A stretch of DNA of 64,000 nucleotides from Lepidodermella squamata (lineage: Eukaryota; Gastrotricha), in the NCBI GenBank assembly GCA_047495785.1, contig JBLDXI010000021.1:372001-436000 (forward strand), written 5' to 3'. Both the position numbers and the translations under genes were made by a program. Positions 28,689 through 40,698 of the stretch are shown here, one piece after another (the stretch's first letter is position 1; each line of letters starts with the position of its first letter). The notes under the pieces were generated by a model. The model searched no databases, was not told where the DNA came from, and was given only the letters and a program-made list of their open reading frames with translations.

Positions 28689-29015
28689 TGCTATCAGGAA
28701 AAAACTGCATATAGCAATGTGTGGCTCGTTATAGACACAAATAGTTGGCTGCATAGTTCGATACAGGCGGTCCTTGGCAAACAAATGTCCGGCCGAGTAT
28801 CAAATTTGTACGCTGCAATTAATTTTTAATTTCTATGTGGACAGTGGCTATTCTAGCTCGAAATCGATTTCTTGTGCATCTCTGAGTAACTATTCTAGCA
28901 ACAAGTATCTTTCGCATATTATAACCATCGCTGCCTTCATTGTTCCCATGAAATAATGGTACATTGCAAAACTTCACATCTTTTATTTTTCCCAAATATT
29001 GCAAAATTAGAAAGC

Positions 29016-30443
29016 TCAATGTAAGCAATTGAATGTGCACGGAACACAAGTAAAATTTGAAGTAGGCGTTTTGGGATTCTCGCGATACCATTTTTGGAAC
29101 AATACACTGGCAGACTGCTCGTACCAAGTTTGGTTGAAACCGTACTGCTTCGGTGGGTATAAATTTTCATAATAAGTCCTATTGAAATGGAGCTCGTGCA
29201 GGCAATGAGCAGCTATCGCCTCGGAACGCACTGAAAGCTTGTTTGCAAAAAGTTCCGGCCGTTTAGTCAGCCGTTTGAGATCAGCCATTCCAAACATGCA
29301 GACGCCATGCCGCCATACACCTCGGCAGGTTGAATTCGGGTAATCAGCCCATTGAGTATATCTAGTTAACCAGTCCTTTCTGCCGACAGAAACACATCGG
29401 CCAGGATAACCACCTGGCGGTGACAGCTCTTCGAAATTGTGGTTCAGAGTTGCCCAATACACCTCGTCCGTTCGAAGAGTATGGTCAAGATAATTAACCA
29501 ATTTTCTAGAGACTTCACCACTCAGCGTGAATTCAGCAAATTTGCGGCTTAATGCCGCACTGACGGAGCCTTTGTAGTAGGTTATTCCTTTGATAGGAGC
29601 CGGAGTCGAGGCTTTCAACTCTTTGTTGCCATCGACATCCTTAGGCACGCCATCCGCTTCATATTTTACCTGAAACCTCTTCTTCAAGCGATTTTCGTTC
29701 AGGTGAAGCAATTCGACGTCGTTAGACCCATTGAGGATTCTGGCTATTCGAACCAACTCTTTGTTAGTTCGAAGAGGGAAGTCTTGGCCTTGTAATGTGA
29801 ACACATACTTCCAAGAGTGGCCGCTTTGGGTTAATGCTGAGATGCAGCTACGATACGCCCGGATCATGTTCATTCCAACGGAAGATACAGAGTACTGTTC
29901 ATCTGTGACGATGATGTTTGGGAAGCATTTAGCAAATCTTCGAACTCCTCGCTCGAACAGCTGGGTAGCTTTAAGATCAATATGAAGGCAGTAGAGATTC
30001 TGCGGAGCGTAAATTGAGCTCAGCAGTAGTTCGGTTTGCAGCAAATCTTGATATACTAGAATATTGAATGCTAATGGGAAGCTCGCTTCTTCCTGGCTAG
30101 CTGGTTCAGTGGCGTAGTAAAATCGCTGATTAATCGCTTCGCACGACGAAAAATTCTGCCAAACTGCGTATTCAGTTTCAAGGGTGATTCCCGCTTTCGA
30201 AGCGGCTAGAATAGACGGCATACGGCCCTGAAGGATAGGTTCGCAGTCATGTGGATGCCGCTTTCTGTAAAACGGAGCCGCATTGTTAACATGCCCAACT
30301 TCCCTGCTGTCGCTAAGCTCACGTTTCGGCCGTTGATAAGGCGTTGATGCGATGAGGGCATACGTTACCACAACAGCCAAAACAAAGGCGATGGCACAGT
30401 TCCACAGGCGTTTGCCTAGGCTGATGAAACGAACCCTAGCCAT
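29016..30443 (-). CDS. Core-2/I-branching-type glycosyltransferase 2
   Basis: A single-exon minus-strand gene of 475 residues with its ATG at 30443. It has the same architecture as its neighbour: an anchor (AIAFVLAVVVTYALIASTP), then FPLAFNILV, LYCLHIDLKAT, VFTLQGQDFPLRTN, GGYPGRCVSVGRKDW and WRHGVCMFGMADLKRLTKR, ending CVPCTFNCLH. The two proteins are similar throughout and in tandem, so they come from a local duplication. The luminal domain probably transfers GlcNAc in the Golgi; acceptor specificity cannot be read. No disabling change is seen. Confidence 0.88.
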   Translation of the reverse strand: MARVRFISLGKRLWNCAIAFVLAVVVTYALIASTPYQRPKRELSDSREVGHVNNAAPFYRKRHPHDCEPILQGRMPSILAASKAGITLETEYAVWQNFSSCEAINQRFYYATEPASQEEASFPLAFNILVYQDLLQTELLLSSIYAPQNLYCLHIDLKATQLFERGVRRFAKCFPNIIVTDEQYSVSSVGMNMIRAYRSCISALTQSGHSWKYVFTLQGQDFPLRTNKELVRIARILNGSNDVELLHLNENRLKKRFQVKYEADGVPKDVDGNKELKASTPAPIKGITYYKGSVSAALSRKFAEFTLSGEVSRKLVNYLDHTLRTDEVYWATLNHNFEELSPPGGYPGRCVSVGRKDWLTRYTQWADYPNSTCRGVWRHGVCMFGMADLKRLTKRPELFANKLSVRSEAIAAHCLHELHFNRTYYENLYPPKQYGFNQTWYEQSASVLFQKWYRENPKTPTSNFTCVPCTFNCLH

Positions 30444-31147
30444 GAGACAGCCGGCTGTCGACTTCTTTCATGTTGTAACAGAATGAAAATCTATATTGAT
30501 AAAAGAAAGCGGTGAATAAGGCGTGGGCTGTTGTAGACTGTAGATAAGCGGATTGATTATCAGAATGAGCGTCGAAAGATCTAAGGCTTCCCGGCGCGTG
30601 GCTATAATAAATCGAAATTTAAATCTCGAATTATAATGAGCAACTGAGAAGCTAATAACAACAATCCGATAAAGTTTGTTTTGCATTACTGCAACTAGGC
30701 TAAAATTTGAGTCGTTTTTTTTCGAAAAAATTGCATGTTAATTTTCACAACATGCAACGGCGATCAATAAACCTGGAATTTGCTCTCATGATGAAACCAG
30801 ATACATGTTCACGCATCACGTACACCGCACAAGCGTTTTTCCTCATTATAAGGCCTCATTAAAGGATAAAAATCGGCCGAGAACAAGCTACGCTACATTT
30901 GATACGATTTTTCTTGGTCTGACAGCTCAGCGCCCTGCAGGTGGTCGCGCTCTCGACTGGCTCACCGCACAGAATAGCTGCGTATTTACTCTAACCAAGC
31001 GCATATGTATGCAGTGTGAAATGAAATATTGAGATTCTACTTGTTGATGTTGAGTCTTTTGCGCTTAAATGTTGCAAGTTTTTGTACGCCATTCTGCGGA
31101 CTCGGAATATTTTTAAACACGCGATTAATGGTGGCACATAATTAGAA
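30444..31147. other. intergenic stretch
   Basis: Upstream region of glycosyltransferase 2. No supported coding feature. It contains a tract of T/A followed by ordinary AT-rich sequence up to the first tandem repeat unit. Confidence 0.4.
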
Positions 31148-34100
31148 TGGTGCTAGAAGAGGTGTTTCGTTGAGGTGAAAAATGTTGTTACTGGAGGAAG
31201 CCACCTGAGCGTCTTACCTGTGAGAGCTCAATGATTCAAGAGGCTTTTTAAGTATGGAAAAAAGCTAATAGAATCTTAAAACGTTCTTGAGACAAAACAT
31301 CCCTAAGCGTCTTTTATCTTTTGCATTTCCAGTGTTCAAACTAAATTTCACTGTTGGTTACATGCCCTTTTCTGCTGTTCCTATTGCAGCAGCATATCTC
31401 GAATCAGCAAAAAATGACGAAAATTATGCAGAATCTACACAAGAAATGAGTAAAAAATGATAACGATGATTACACGCAGAAAAAATGGGCACTCGACCAA
31501 CACCGATAGTGAATTTGTTTTGAACAAAATGAGAATGCAATAGAAAAAATTTCAAGTAAACTAAAACGAACCGAAACAATAATATTGCTTACTGTTGAAG
31601 TTCGAAGTCGACTAAAACTTTTACTAAGAAATGTATAAACGCAACTTTGGTTTGCTTCGCGCCAAGCGTAATATATTATCAGTGCATGAAGCCGTTTTTT
31701 CCTAAATTCCGCGCATAGGAGATAAGGGAACTCTACGCCCAGCGACTCGGCCATCTATTTTCAATTCCAGAGAGACCGAGTGGCTGATGTAAAGCGGATA
31801 GGGTAATATGAATACCGGGTGCATACGGAAGTTTATGGGTGGGTGTACCCCACTTGCGCATTTATCACTAGCGTATTAATTACGCTCACTCGTGTTATCA
31901 CTTGTATATTTTTCTAGGAAATGTGTCATCCTAAATAATCATAAATAAATAATCATAATCATAATAGATAATCATATATAAATAATCATAATAGACAAGA
32001 TAATTCACTATAGATCGTCTGCTCACGAGAAGGGTGTGACTTTTTTCATCAGACATATGTCTTCTTTTATCAGACAAATGTCTTATTTCATCCGACATGC
32101 TAAAATATGACCATAGACATAATTTAAGAATCCTAAATTATGTCTATGAATATGACTTTAATTATCCGACAACAGTTCTCACTCGGAACCAAGTTTCATT
32201 GAATTTTTAGCAAATGAGGGAACTTCAAGAAAGTGACCGTGGATATTTATAGTGATTCCGAAGTCGATATTGATTCGGCAAAGGGTTATTTGGTTTAGGA
32301 ATCCATTCGAAGTCAGGATTTCGAACAGTATTGAACCTTTTTTTTACGTCAAAGGACGTCATTTTGAACTCCTGATCCCGCCAACTCATGGGTTTCTAAA
32401 AATATGAATGATTTTGGAGTCGATTGGAGCCACGGGCCGAATATATAGAACTAAATTTTTAGGTTCCTGGGCTTGGCTATTGGGCAGAGATGATCGGCAA
32501 AGTTTGAATTTAGGCAAATTTCATGTCGATTAATTTAAGTCACATTTTAGGTTGTCGGATGAAATAAGACGTATGTCTGATGAAAAAATGTCCACGAGAT
32601 AAGGGGTGTAACACCGTGGGCGCTATAATTGGGCATTGGTCTACTAATCCATTGTCGGCTTATAGGCCGAATAAACAAGATATCGATTATTTTTTTGCTG
32701 GTTCCGGGGCCGTATCCGGGGCACGCTTATCTCGACCATGGGCGAACGGCGAAACATCGCGGGATGACCGACAGAACGACTTGCCTAGAATAGAAACAAA
32801 TGGCGTAAACTAGCTTTTTGCATCTCCGCCAAGTCAGTCACGTGCCGGTTCACTAGAAAGCAAGTTTTTTCTATGCATCGAATGCATTACCCTCTGTTCT
32901 GTCGCCCACTCCGCGATATATGACAAGGATGGGAGTGGGAGTTGGCGTTAGTTAGTTAGACAGTTGGCAAGTAAATGATTGCGACAGTTGCGAAGGGAGC
33001 CGAAGCTACTTCTTTGCAGATGGAGCAATCACCGGGATAGTTTCATCGGGATAGTTCCCAATAACTTCTGGCGCGATAGCAATATAACAAGTCGCGCACA
33101 ACTGTCGGTGTTCGAGAGGCTTTTTAAGTGGAAAATAGCTAAAATAGAATCTTGAGATAAAACATCCCTAATCGGCTTCCTGTGCAGCAGCTTGTCATGA
33201 ATCAGCAGAAAAAATGAGGGAAAAAGTTGGGAAAAAATTGAAAAAAAATGAAAACAATAATGGCGCACGTGACCAACACCGCTAGTGAAATTTGTTTTGA
33301 ACAAAATGAGAATGCAATAGAAAAAATTCTGAGAATATACTGAAACGAGCCGAAACAAAATCGTTTAATCGATTGGAGTTCGAAGTAGACTAAAAAATGT
33401 ACTTGCGAAATGTATAAACGCAACTTCAGTTTTCTTTATGCAATTCGCATGCATAATGCATGATTGAATGGAGCCATTTTTCCGAAATTTCGGGCATAGG
33501 TGATGAGGGAGCTTGCCCCAGCGACTCTGAAGTGTTCCCAGCAACTCGGCCATCTAATTTCAATTCCTAAGAGACCGAGCGGCTGTTGAGAATAGGTAAT
33601 TCGAATAACCGGTGAATACGGAAGCTTATGGGTGTACCCTACCTGCGTAATTAATCACTTGTTTATTAATTTCACTACTCGTGTTATCGCTTGCGCATAT
33701 CATTTAGGAAAATAATTCCTATAGATTAGTTCACGATAGATCGTGTGAGAAAAGGGGTGTAATACGACGGGTTTTTCTAAGAAAATCCACCGAACCCAAG
33801 TACCTAATATCGGGTTACAAATAAATATGTTTTTTTAATAGGATTTTTAAGAATAAGCGTAGAATTTGCGTAGGCTTATTTGCTCATTCTATGCTTCTAT
33901 AATAGGATGTATTTAGGAAGCTTTCGCTAAATTCCAAATTTAGAGATTGTGAGTCATTTGGGCCATATAGAAAATGAAACCGGACCATTTTGGACGTTAC
34001 ACTGTCATTTGTGTAAAACATTAAAAAAACCAGGTAACCCCATGCTGAGCGCCAAATGGTCTGTTGATTTATCAGCAGCTTGGAGGGCGAGTAAACGAAA

Positions 34101-34900
34101 GGTATTTAATTATTTTTTGCTGGTTCCGGGGCCGTTTTAATTTTTTCCGGGAATTGACCGACGATCGACGGCACATAAGCGCAAAATGTTGTAAACTCAA
34201 AAATAGGGAGACCTCAAAAAAAAAATAAAAAAATGTTGAACAAATATAAATTATAATTTCAATCGAGCGGGTGTTAAAATAAGTGTTTCTTTGAGGTTAA
34301 AAAATGCTGTTATTGGTAGGAGAAGACTTGTCTCGCTATGAGGCTGATATCGCCGAAGATGCTTTGCTATTAGAAGGCGAATTTCTCGCATAACAACGCA
34401 GCAGTATCTCACCATCGGGTAGCACCCGAATATATAATCGCGCGAAAACATTCCCTACGGCAGTTGAAAAAATTCAAGAGGCTTTTTAATGAAATAATCT
34501 TTAAGCGTTCTTGAAATTAAACGTCCCTATTGTTGTACGCACGACCTGAATTTCGGCTCTCTAAGTCGACCTCGTTTTTGCGTTTTTGCGAAATGCACAC
34601 GCAACTTTATTTATCTTCGCGCCAAGCGCATGCATAATATATCTTATTGAATGAAGCCATTTTTTTCCTAAATACCGCGCATATTGGAGATGAGGGAGCT
34701 CTATTCCCAACGACTCGGCCATCTAATTTCAATTCCTGAGAGACCGAGTGGCTGTTGTGAAGTGGATAGGGTAATATGAATGCTCCTTGAGTACGGAGGC
34801 TCATATAATATAGTACCGGGTTTAGGTATTAAAAATGGCGTATCCTGTAATTTGCGATCAAGGAGGGCTGCCGAGTAGGGTAAACACTCTTTCTGCAACT
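31148..34900. repeat. diverged tandem repeat, three copies of a 0.6-1.2 kb unit
   Basis: Three copies share many words in the same order: an aagaggctttttaa segment, then aatgagaatgcaatagaaaa (copies 1 and 2), a block around actcggccatct and gagaccgag, and gctggttccggggccg near the end (copies 1 and 2). Approximate limits are copy 1 31148-32815 (including an inserted TIR element), copy 2 33000-34200 and copy 3 34265-34900 (partial). AATCATA-type simple repeats lie at about 31935-31999. Open frames inside are not conserved between copies, so the unit is probably non-coding. Confidence 0.7.
32036..32593. mobile_element. about 560-bp TIR element nested in repeat copy 1
   Basis: The left end (about 32036-32108) carries ttttttcatcagacata and ttatttcatccgaca. 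The right end (32541-32593) carries their reverse complements, tgtcggatgaaataa and tatgtctgatgaaaaaa. The left arm has an extra internal duplication of about 20 bp. Both flanks contain a cacgaga-gggtgt sequence, suggesting a duplicated target. Repeat copy 2 lacks the element at the equivalent place. No transposase frame is seen, so it is a non-autonomous element. Confidence 0.65.
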
Positions 34901-37900
34901 CTTTTGTCGTCTAGCATTTATTGTGTGTCACTATGTTGACAGACCCATTGTTGTAAAATTCCGCTGACAAATGATCGTGCGCTTCCAGGCATCGGCCTGA
35001 GCTATTTTCGACGTTTTTATCCTCGTCTCGTTCTTGTTATATAGCGAGTCATGGCGATTTACATCAAGGTAAATTGAAATGATAAAAAATTATCCAACTT
35101 ATAATGCAAAGCTCCCGACAATCGATTATTATCAGTCTGAACCTGCCTTTTTGTCATTTTAATTGGCCGTATTGTTTAATTTAAAGCTCTGACGACAGCA
35201 AAGCTTACTCAACATGCGTCATCGTTCTATATAAATCGACGGGTTTATTATAGGACCCAACTGTTGGAAGCAAATAACAAAGCAATAGCAGTTTTTTGCG
35301 TCAATAACTTTCAATGACGTGGGAATGTTGAAAAAAAAGGAAATGGCGCTTTTGAGGAACAAATAAGTGTTGGCGGTGTTGAGTGGAGCAAAACTCGTCC
35401 GTGTTTATGACCAGTAGTAATATTCATGTGACAGCAAAGCGAGGCGTAAATGCGTGGCGATCACTTTTCTGAAATGGACATACTTTCATCCCAATTGACA
35501 TGGTAAAAATAGCCGAAAAAACACTCAAATAAGCATAAAGTTAATTTTCCATGGCTTTCTAGATCAAACAGACTATATTTCAAGCAGACTATAAGTAGCA
35601 AGCAACTTCGATTATATTCTGCAAAAACTGGCAAGTTCCGTGAATTTAATCATAGACAAGTTAGGACAGGAAATAATTATTTCTCTCATCGGTGATCATC
35701 TGCCACGTAGATGAAGTCCCGATGAGAGATCAGTTCAATGAAGAAATTGTCAAGCTAGGTGAAGTTCTGAAGCGTGCTCAAAGTCAGTGGCAATTAACTT
35801 GAAATCGTTCGTAATTTGTTCGAAAAGTTGGCGACAGTCGTGTGTCTCGGGAAAGGATCCATTACTTGATTTTCAATTAGGTCCATAGCCAAAATGCTAT
35901 TTCGCCGATTAGGTGCGCGGCGCTTCAACATTTGACCTATGTCATCCAAAAGTCAAATTGGACGTGCGCTGGATGCATTCCGGCTGATTTTCAGGCTTTC
36001 CTCAAGTTTGCAGACAAGTAATTATCGAACATTCTCAACCAAAGCAAAATTACATAATGATTTTGTTTTATTTTTTTCTATTATACCGAGATCTAATAGA
36101 AAACGTGATTTGGCTCGGTAAAGTTCAAAATAGTTCGGAGAGGGCTATTTTAAGCTATAATAATTACGCATTCCTTAAATTGCATTCGAACAAGCGTAAC
36201 ATGTAACACGCACGTTCGTGAGAGGAAAATATGTCCGCTCGAAGTAGCTCAGCACGGCATTCTTTCTTCACATAATACATAATATGCACTTTTAATTGGT
36301 ATACTCCGATGTGAGAGTGAATTCGATCTTGCCTTGATGTCCGACTTAATTAGCAATCAGTCTGTGGTGCGAATTCCTTAAAGATGGAAGGCACGGTGTT
36401 CAGGTCGGGCATTTTAGTATTTACCGAATCTTTTGCATGGAACATTTACTGCGGGTAGAATCTTTGATTCATCATCAAAAATTAAGCTGGTAAATAAGTT
36501 ATGGTTTTCCAAGCTATCCACACGTAAAAATGGGCGAAAAGCGGCGTCGTGAGTCGTGACTATTACTTTATCTATTATGACCCCGCTTTAAGGCGATTAT
36601 ACTGAAATGGGGGAAACGTATTTTGGATTTAGGAGACCACAAAAGGTGTGTGCGGTGATGAATAACGATGCCGCTTGTTTATACCAGAATATATGCCAAC
36701 CTCAGATTTCGTCGAGGCCTCCAAACTTGAACTTCAGTAACATCTAACATGTCTTATTAATGTTTATATGTTAAATTTGCGCTTGGCAGTTCCGATGACG
36801 AATCTAACCGTAAAAAAATTGGACTCTGCTTATTACCAAAAAACCTAATGCTCAATGTTTTTAACTAGCTAATACGTAGGAGAACGTAGGCGACTTTCCA
36901 GTGGTTGCACCATACTTTCACCTAAATACGTGTTCATATATGGGCACCATCTCAAAGCGAGGCAGAACTGGAAACTCGGAAAAAAGCATTGTCATTAGAA
37001 GCCCAAGTTGCTATCGCCTGTAAACTTTCGTTTTTTATATCTCGCGTTATTTTTACCTCAGACAAAATCGGTCCGTGCGTTTCCATTCATGCGGGTACTA
37101 GATTGTCTCTGCCTTTTTGCAGACGTGTGACTTTAATTCAAATCCTTACACCCTCTTTTCTCGCTTAATTAGCGCAAATAACCGAAAAGCCCTCGAAATC
37201 AGACATACAATTAACCCTGGTTATCCAGATCATCGATTGGCTTAGCTCGGAGGCTAAGCGAGTGTCTTCATGATTCATGAGAACAGCATGCATTCGTCCA
37301 AATTTGTCGAAGAGTTTCGTTTAATTAGCAGAATACTGCACTATATTGTACCTCGATTACCTGGAATGCCTCTCTGTCTATCTTTCCGCAGTATAGAGTC
37401 GTATACTCAGTCGTAGCAATCTTCGTTAATGAGCAATTAATGAGCAATTAATCAACTTGATCAACTAAAAGATCACTTGAAAGACAATTCGCCTAATTGT
37501 CAATTTGTTAATGGAAATTTCGATCCATTTCGATCAAGTCTTTCTAGTGTCACATTTTCCAATTTTTGGCTAGTAGAGCAAGAAGTTACAGTTTTCAGCG
37601 CGACAAAATCCCCAAATTTTTGAAAAGTTAGTACTGGAACGACTGTCTTCGACGTCATTTTTTATTCTAACTCTTATTTTCACGTAAAAGGCACGTGAGA
37701 CATGACGTAAATTACCTTTTTATTGAGCGTCATAGACACCTGACCGTCTACCCGTCTCTGTAAATTTAAATCTAAAAGATTTCAAAAATTAAGCCGTCTC
37801 GCTGGCTGGCGCAAAAGCAGGATATTCCTGACTGTGCGTATCCTGCTTTTGCGTGGGATCTGAATTTCCCACCCACGCCGCATAGAGTCTTGGAACCTAA

Positions 37901-39352
37901 TGATTTTTCCTTTCCCTTGGGAATACGTTCATGGATGAAGTCATTGAATAACCATTAAAAAGTTCGCTCGCATTTTGTCATGTCACGTAGTCACGTGAAT
38001 TCAAAATCACTTGGCGTGGGCCAAGCGCGAAATTGCCTCATTTGCGAGTCATTTCTCTTTTATCCTTCACTCCCATTTACTATATAGTTCTCTTATATCG
38101 CCTGAGGCGAGGGGGGCCAAAGCCGTTTCCGATCAATCAGGCCGGGCGGTTTTGGTTACAAATTCCTTTGAGATTCTCTATCTTATAATCCTAGAATTCC
38201 GATAAAAAGGCTCCGCCGCCTCCTTCTCGAAATGCTTCAAACAGTGAAAGTTTTCGCATCCGGGCCGGTCTATAATCCGGACTATTTTCAATGGCTCGTA
38301 ATGTGGGCTTTCCAAGCAATAATTATTGATGGTCTCAGCCGAACTACTTTGCCGAAGATTTTTCGTATTTTAGATATCAGATAACTTTCGCTTTTTTAAT
38401 TTTCACTGCGAGACCAGGCTAAAGTTCAAATCCGAGTCGGGGTCAATGTCGCTCAAGTTTTATGAGACCTTTTAGCTTATGAAATCGAGTGGGAAGAAAT
38501 GTCCTATTCAACCACGCTGCAGCTATTTTTATGCGTTTCCTTTATTTTAAGATTATATTAAAAGTCAATGATCGTCGTCGTAGGAGTCTATTTCGAATAT
38601 TTGTGCGCCGTTGACAGTCTTATTGCGCCTCATTCCACTTTTTAGAAGGATGAGTATCAAACTTGACGCTCTCGATAGAAGTCAAGTGCGGGGGGTTCCA
38701 TGTGGTTTTTGTGATCTGGTGCAATTCGACCTAGAGTATTATTTAGATTTTAGGTTTTCCTTGAATCCTGCCTAATAAGGTATGATAAACTATTTTACTT
38801 GTTAATCGTATTTGTTTTGATTCTGGCATTTTCGTTGTCATACACTTCACAAAATGCACAGACTCGTTTGTCAGCGTAATCGACTGTGAAACGATTTCAC
38901 GGATACTTTTATCAACTCTATCTTGATGTTTCAGAAAGACACGTGTCCAGTCCTAGATTTTACTAATAAGCGCACTCGAGTCCGTGTTAATCTGTAAAAG
39001 TGATTAGCACTATGTCCTGCGTCCCGTGTTTATGCCTGCGTTCTCAATGTTGGTCCGTGTCAAATTAGTCGAAATGTATCGCAAGTTAGATGAGCCGTCA
39101 AATTTTGTTAGTCACGCACTGATTCACTGCGATGGCGTTCTCATTTGTCTTTCCGCGACTCTGTGATCGAGCCAATTAATTAGCCCACGCGCTGAAATGA
39201 GAATTGGGCTTTATACAACGAATAATTACTTTATTAACGTTATTGCAAAAACAAGTAAAACAGAACGGCGGAAAAACGACACGCATGACAAATTCATTTC
39301 ACGTCGTTTGCAGCTTTTTACTCGAGCTTATCGAGGCGCATGAGCAATTCTG
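34901..39352. other. gene-poor stretch
   Basis: About 4.4 kb with no open frame that has a domain, signal peptide or splice support. It includes a small tandem duplication (aatgagcaatt, about 37430) and the perfect hairpin at 37810-37853. It may hold regulatory DNA, but nothing specific can be read. Confidence 0.45.
37810..37853. other. perfect 15-bp hairpin in gene-poor DNA
   Basis: The arm cgcaaaagcaggata (37810-37824) and its exact reverse complement (37839-37853) flank a 14-base loop. No coding context or matching element was found. It could be the core of a small repeat or a structured transcript. Confidence 0.6.
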
Positions 39353-40698
39353 TTACGGAACACCCGCGAGTCCTCCGCCCGCCATCCCCCACTCAGGATT
39401 CGTATTAGCCAAACGCCGCATGCGCCTATAAAAAATTTAAATTAATAAAAAATCCTTCTCAACATTTTTTTCGCAAAATTCTCACCTTGTAATACGATCT
39501 TGATCTTTGAGTTTTTTCGCCATTTCTGCGTCGCTTAAAACATCGACAGTAGGCCCCCATTGGTCGGCTTCATTCTGAGCCCTAAGCGGGACTTCAACCG
39601 GGGGTAGCATTTGAGATTCGCCCGAAAACGCGTAGACACCCTGGTACCAGGCCAATTGACCGCGGATCGAATACGCGATAGTCGATACAAATTCACCGCC
39701 CAGCCCTAACTCAGCGCACAGCTTCTGCGCGAACTGCTCCGGATTATTTTCCGGGTTTGACATGTCCCATTCGAACTGATCGACTAGACACAAATTTCCG
39801 ACATGTATATTCAGCTTAATTACAACTCGACTGTCTGACTGCTCTGTTATGAATGATGAATCAGCCGACGTAAAGCCGTCTAGTTGTTGACGTATGCGTT
39901 GAGCAATAGCTGCGGAAATCATTCAATTAGTTTAATGTGGTCACATTGTTTAATTAAATTACGTTGAGCAAATGTTGTTGGGTTCAGGTCGAGATCTTCG
40001 CATAAAATTTCGGCGAAAGCTTCCGGCGTGATCAGCTGTTCGTTTTTATTCCAAACGAAGCAGTCGCGCAATTTCGCGCCCTCTAGTTCTAGGTCAAGGC
40101 GGATAGGCACCAATACCTCGGCCTGGTTAGCGTTTTCTGTCAGCTTAAACGGGTCCAGATCGTCGAAGCACATCGGGAAAGACGTGGCTTTAGTGCGCAT
40201 AGGCATGAACCGGTTGTGATTGACCGGGGTGCAGCACGGAATGGCTTCGAGGTGGATTGAAGTCGAAGGCATTCCTGACACCCACGGCGACGCCCCGGCA
40301 GCAGCGGCGGCCGCGGCGCCTCGTTTCGTCGTAGTTTTCACGCTATCATTGCGCGACATAGCAGGCGTAGGCGCCGTAGTTGGACCTGCGGGGCCTGTTG
40401 GGACTTTGAAATTTGCGTCAGTGCCGTCCATAATTCCAGCAATTATCGCATCGACCTCAGCGGCTTTTAGCAACATGCAATTCTGGGTGATGGCGCCAAA
40501 CGGCACCACGCCCTGGTCTACCAGTAGCTTCCTTTCGTCGTAAGTGATTTGCCGCTTCCATAGCTGCGGGTACTTTCGGTAGATAGTGCCGCGAAATAGT
40601 CGCAGGTAAGCGCCGACTTCAGACCCGATGTAGTACTGCTCGCCTTCGAGTTCGATTTTTTTGGGCTTTTCGCCAAAAGTGGCCGTGCCAACGTCCAT
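39353..40698 (-). CDS. SMARCB1: SMARCB1/SNF5 core subunit of the SWI/SNF remodeller
   Basis: Three minus-strand exons, 40698-39963, 39909-39486 and 39425-39353, with introns of 53 and 60 bp, giving 410 residues (human about 385). The N-terminal winged-helix part is clear ([19 protein letters not shown]). A divergent linker with an alanine run ([14 protein letters not shown]) follows, then [15 protein letters not shown]. The two SNF5 repeats ([19 protein letters not shown] and [20 protein letters not shown]) are highly conserved, as is the basic C-terminal helix ([16 protein letters not shown]), which in the human protein contacts the nucleosome acidic patch. A Gly-rich tail [11 protein letters not shown] closes the protein. 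The product is a nuclear chromatin-remodelling subunit. The spliced joins restore the family sequence ([15 protein letters not shown]), so the exon model is firm. Confidence 0.97.

Noticed and set aside
28686-28784. Longer N-terminus of glycosyltransferase 1 from upstream start codons
   Set aside because: The paralogue aligns from the ATG at 28688, and the added residues have no counterpart.
31470-31754. Minus-strand open frame of 94 codons in the tandem repeat
   Set aside because: The equivalent frame is broken and different in copies 2 and 3, so it is not conserved as a protein.
38420-38450. Second B-box-like word (gttcaaatcc)
   Set aside because: The flanks do not form a T-stem, and no cloverleaf can be drawn.
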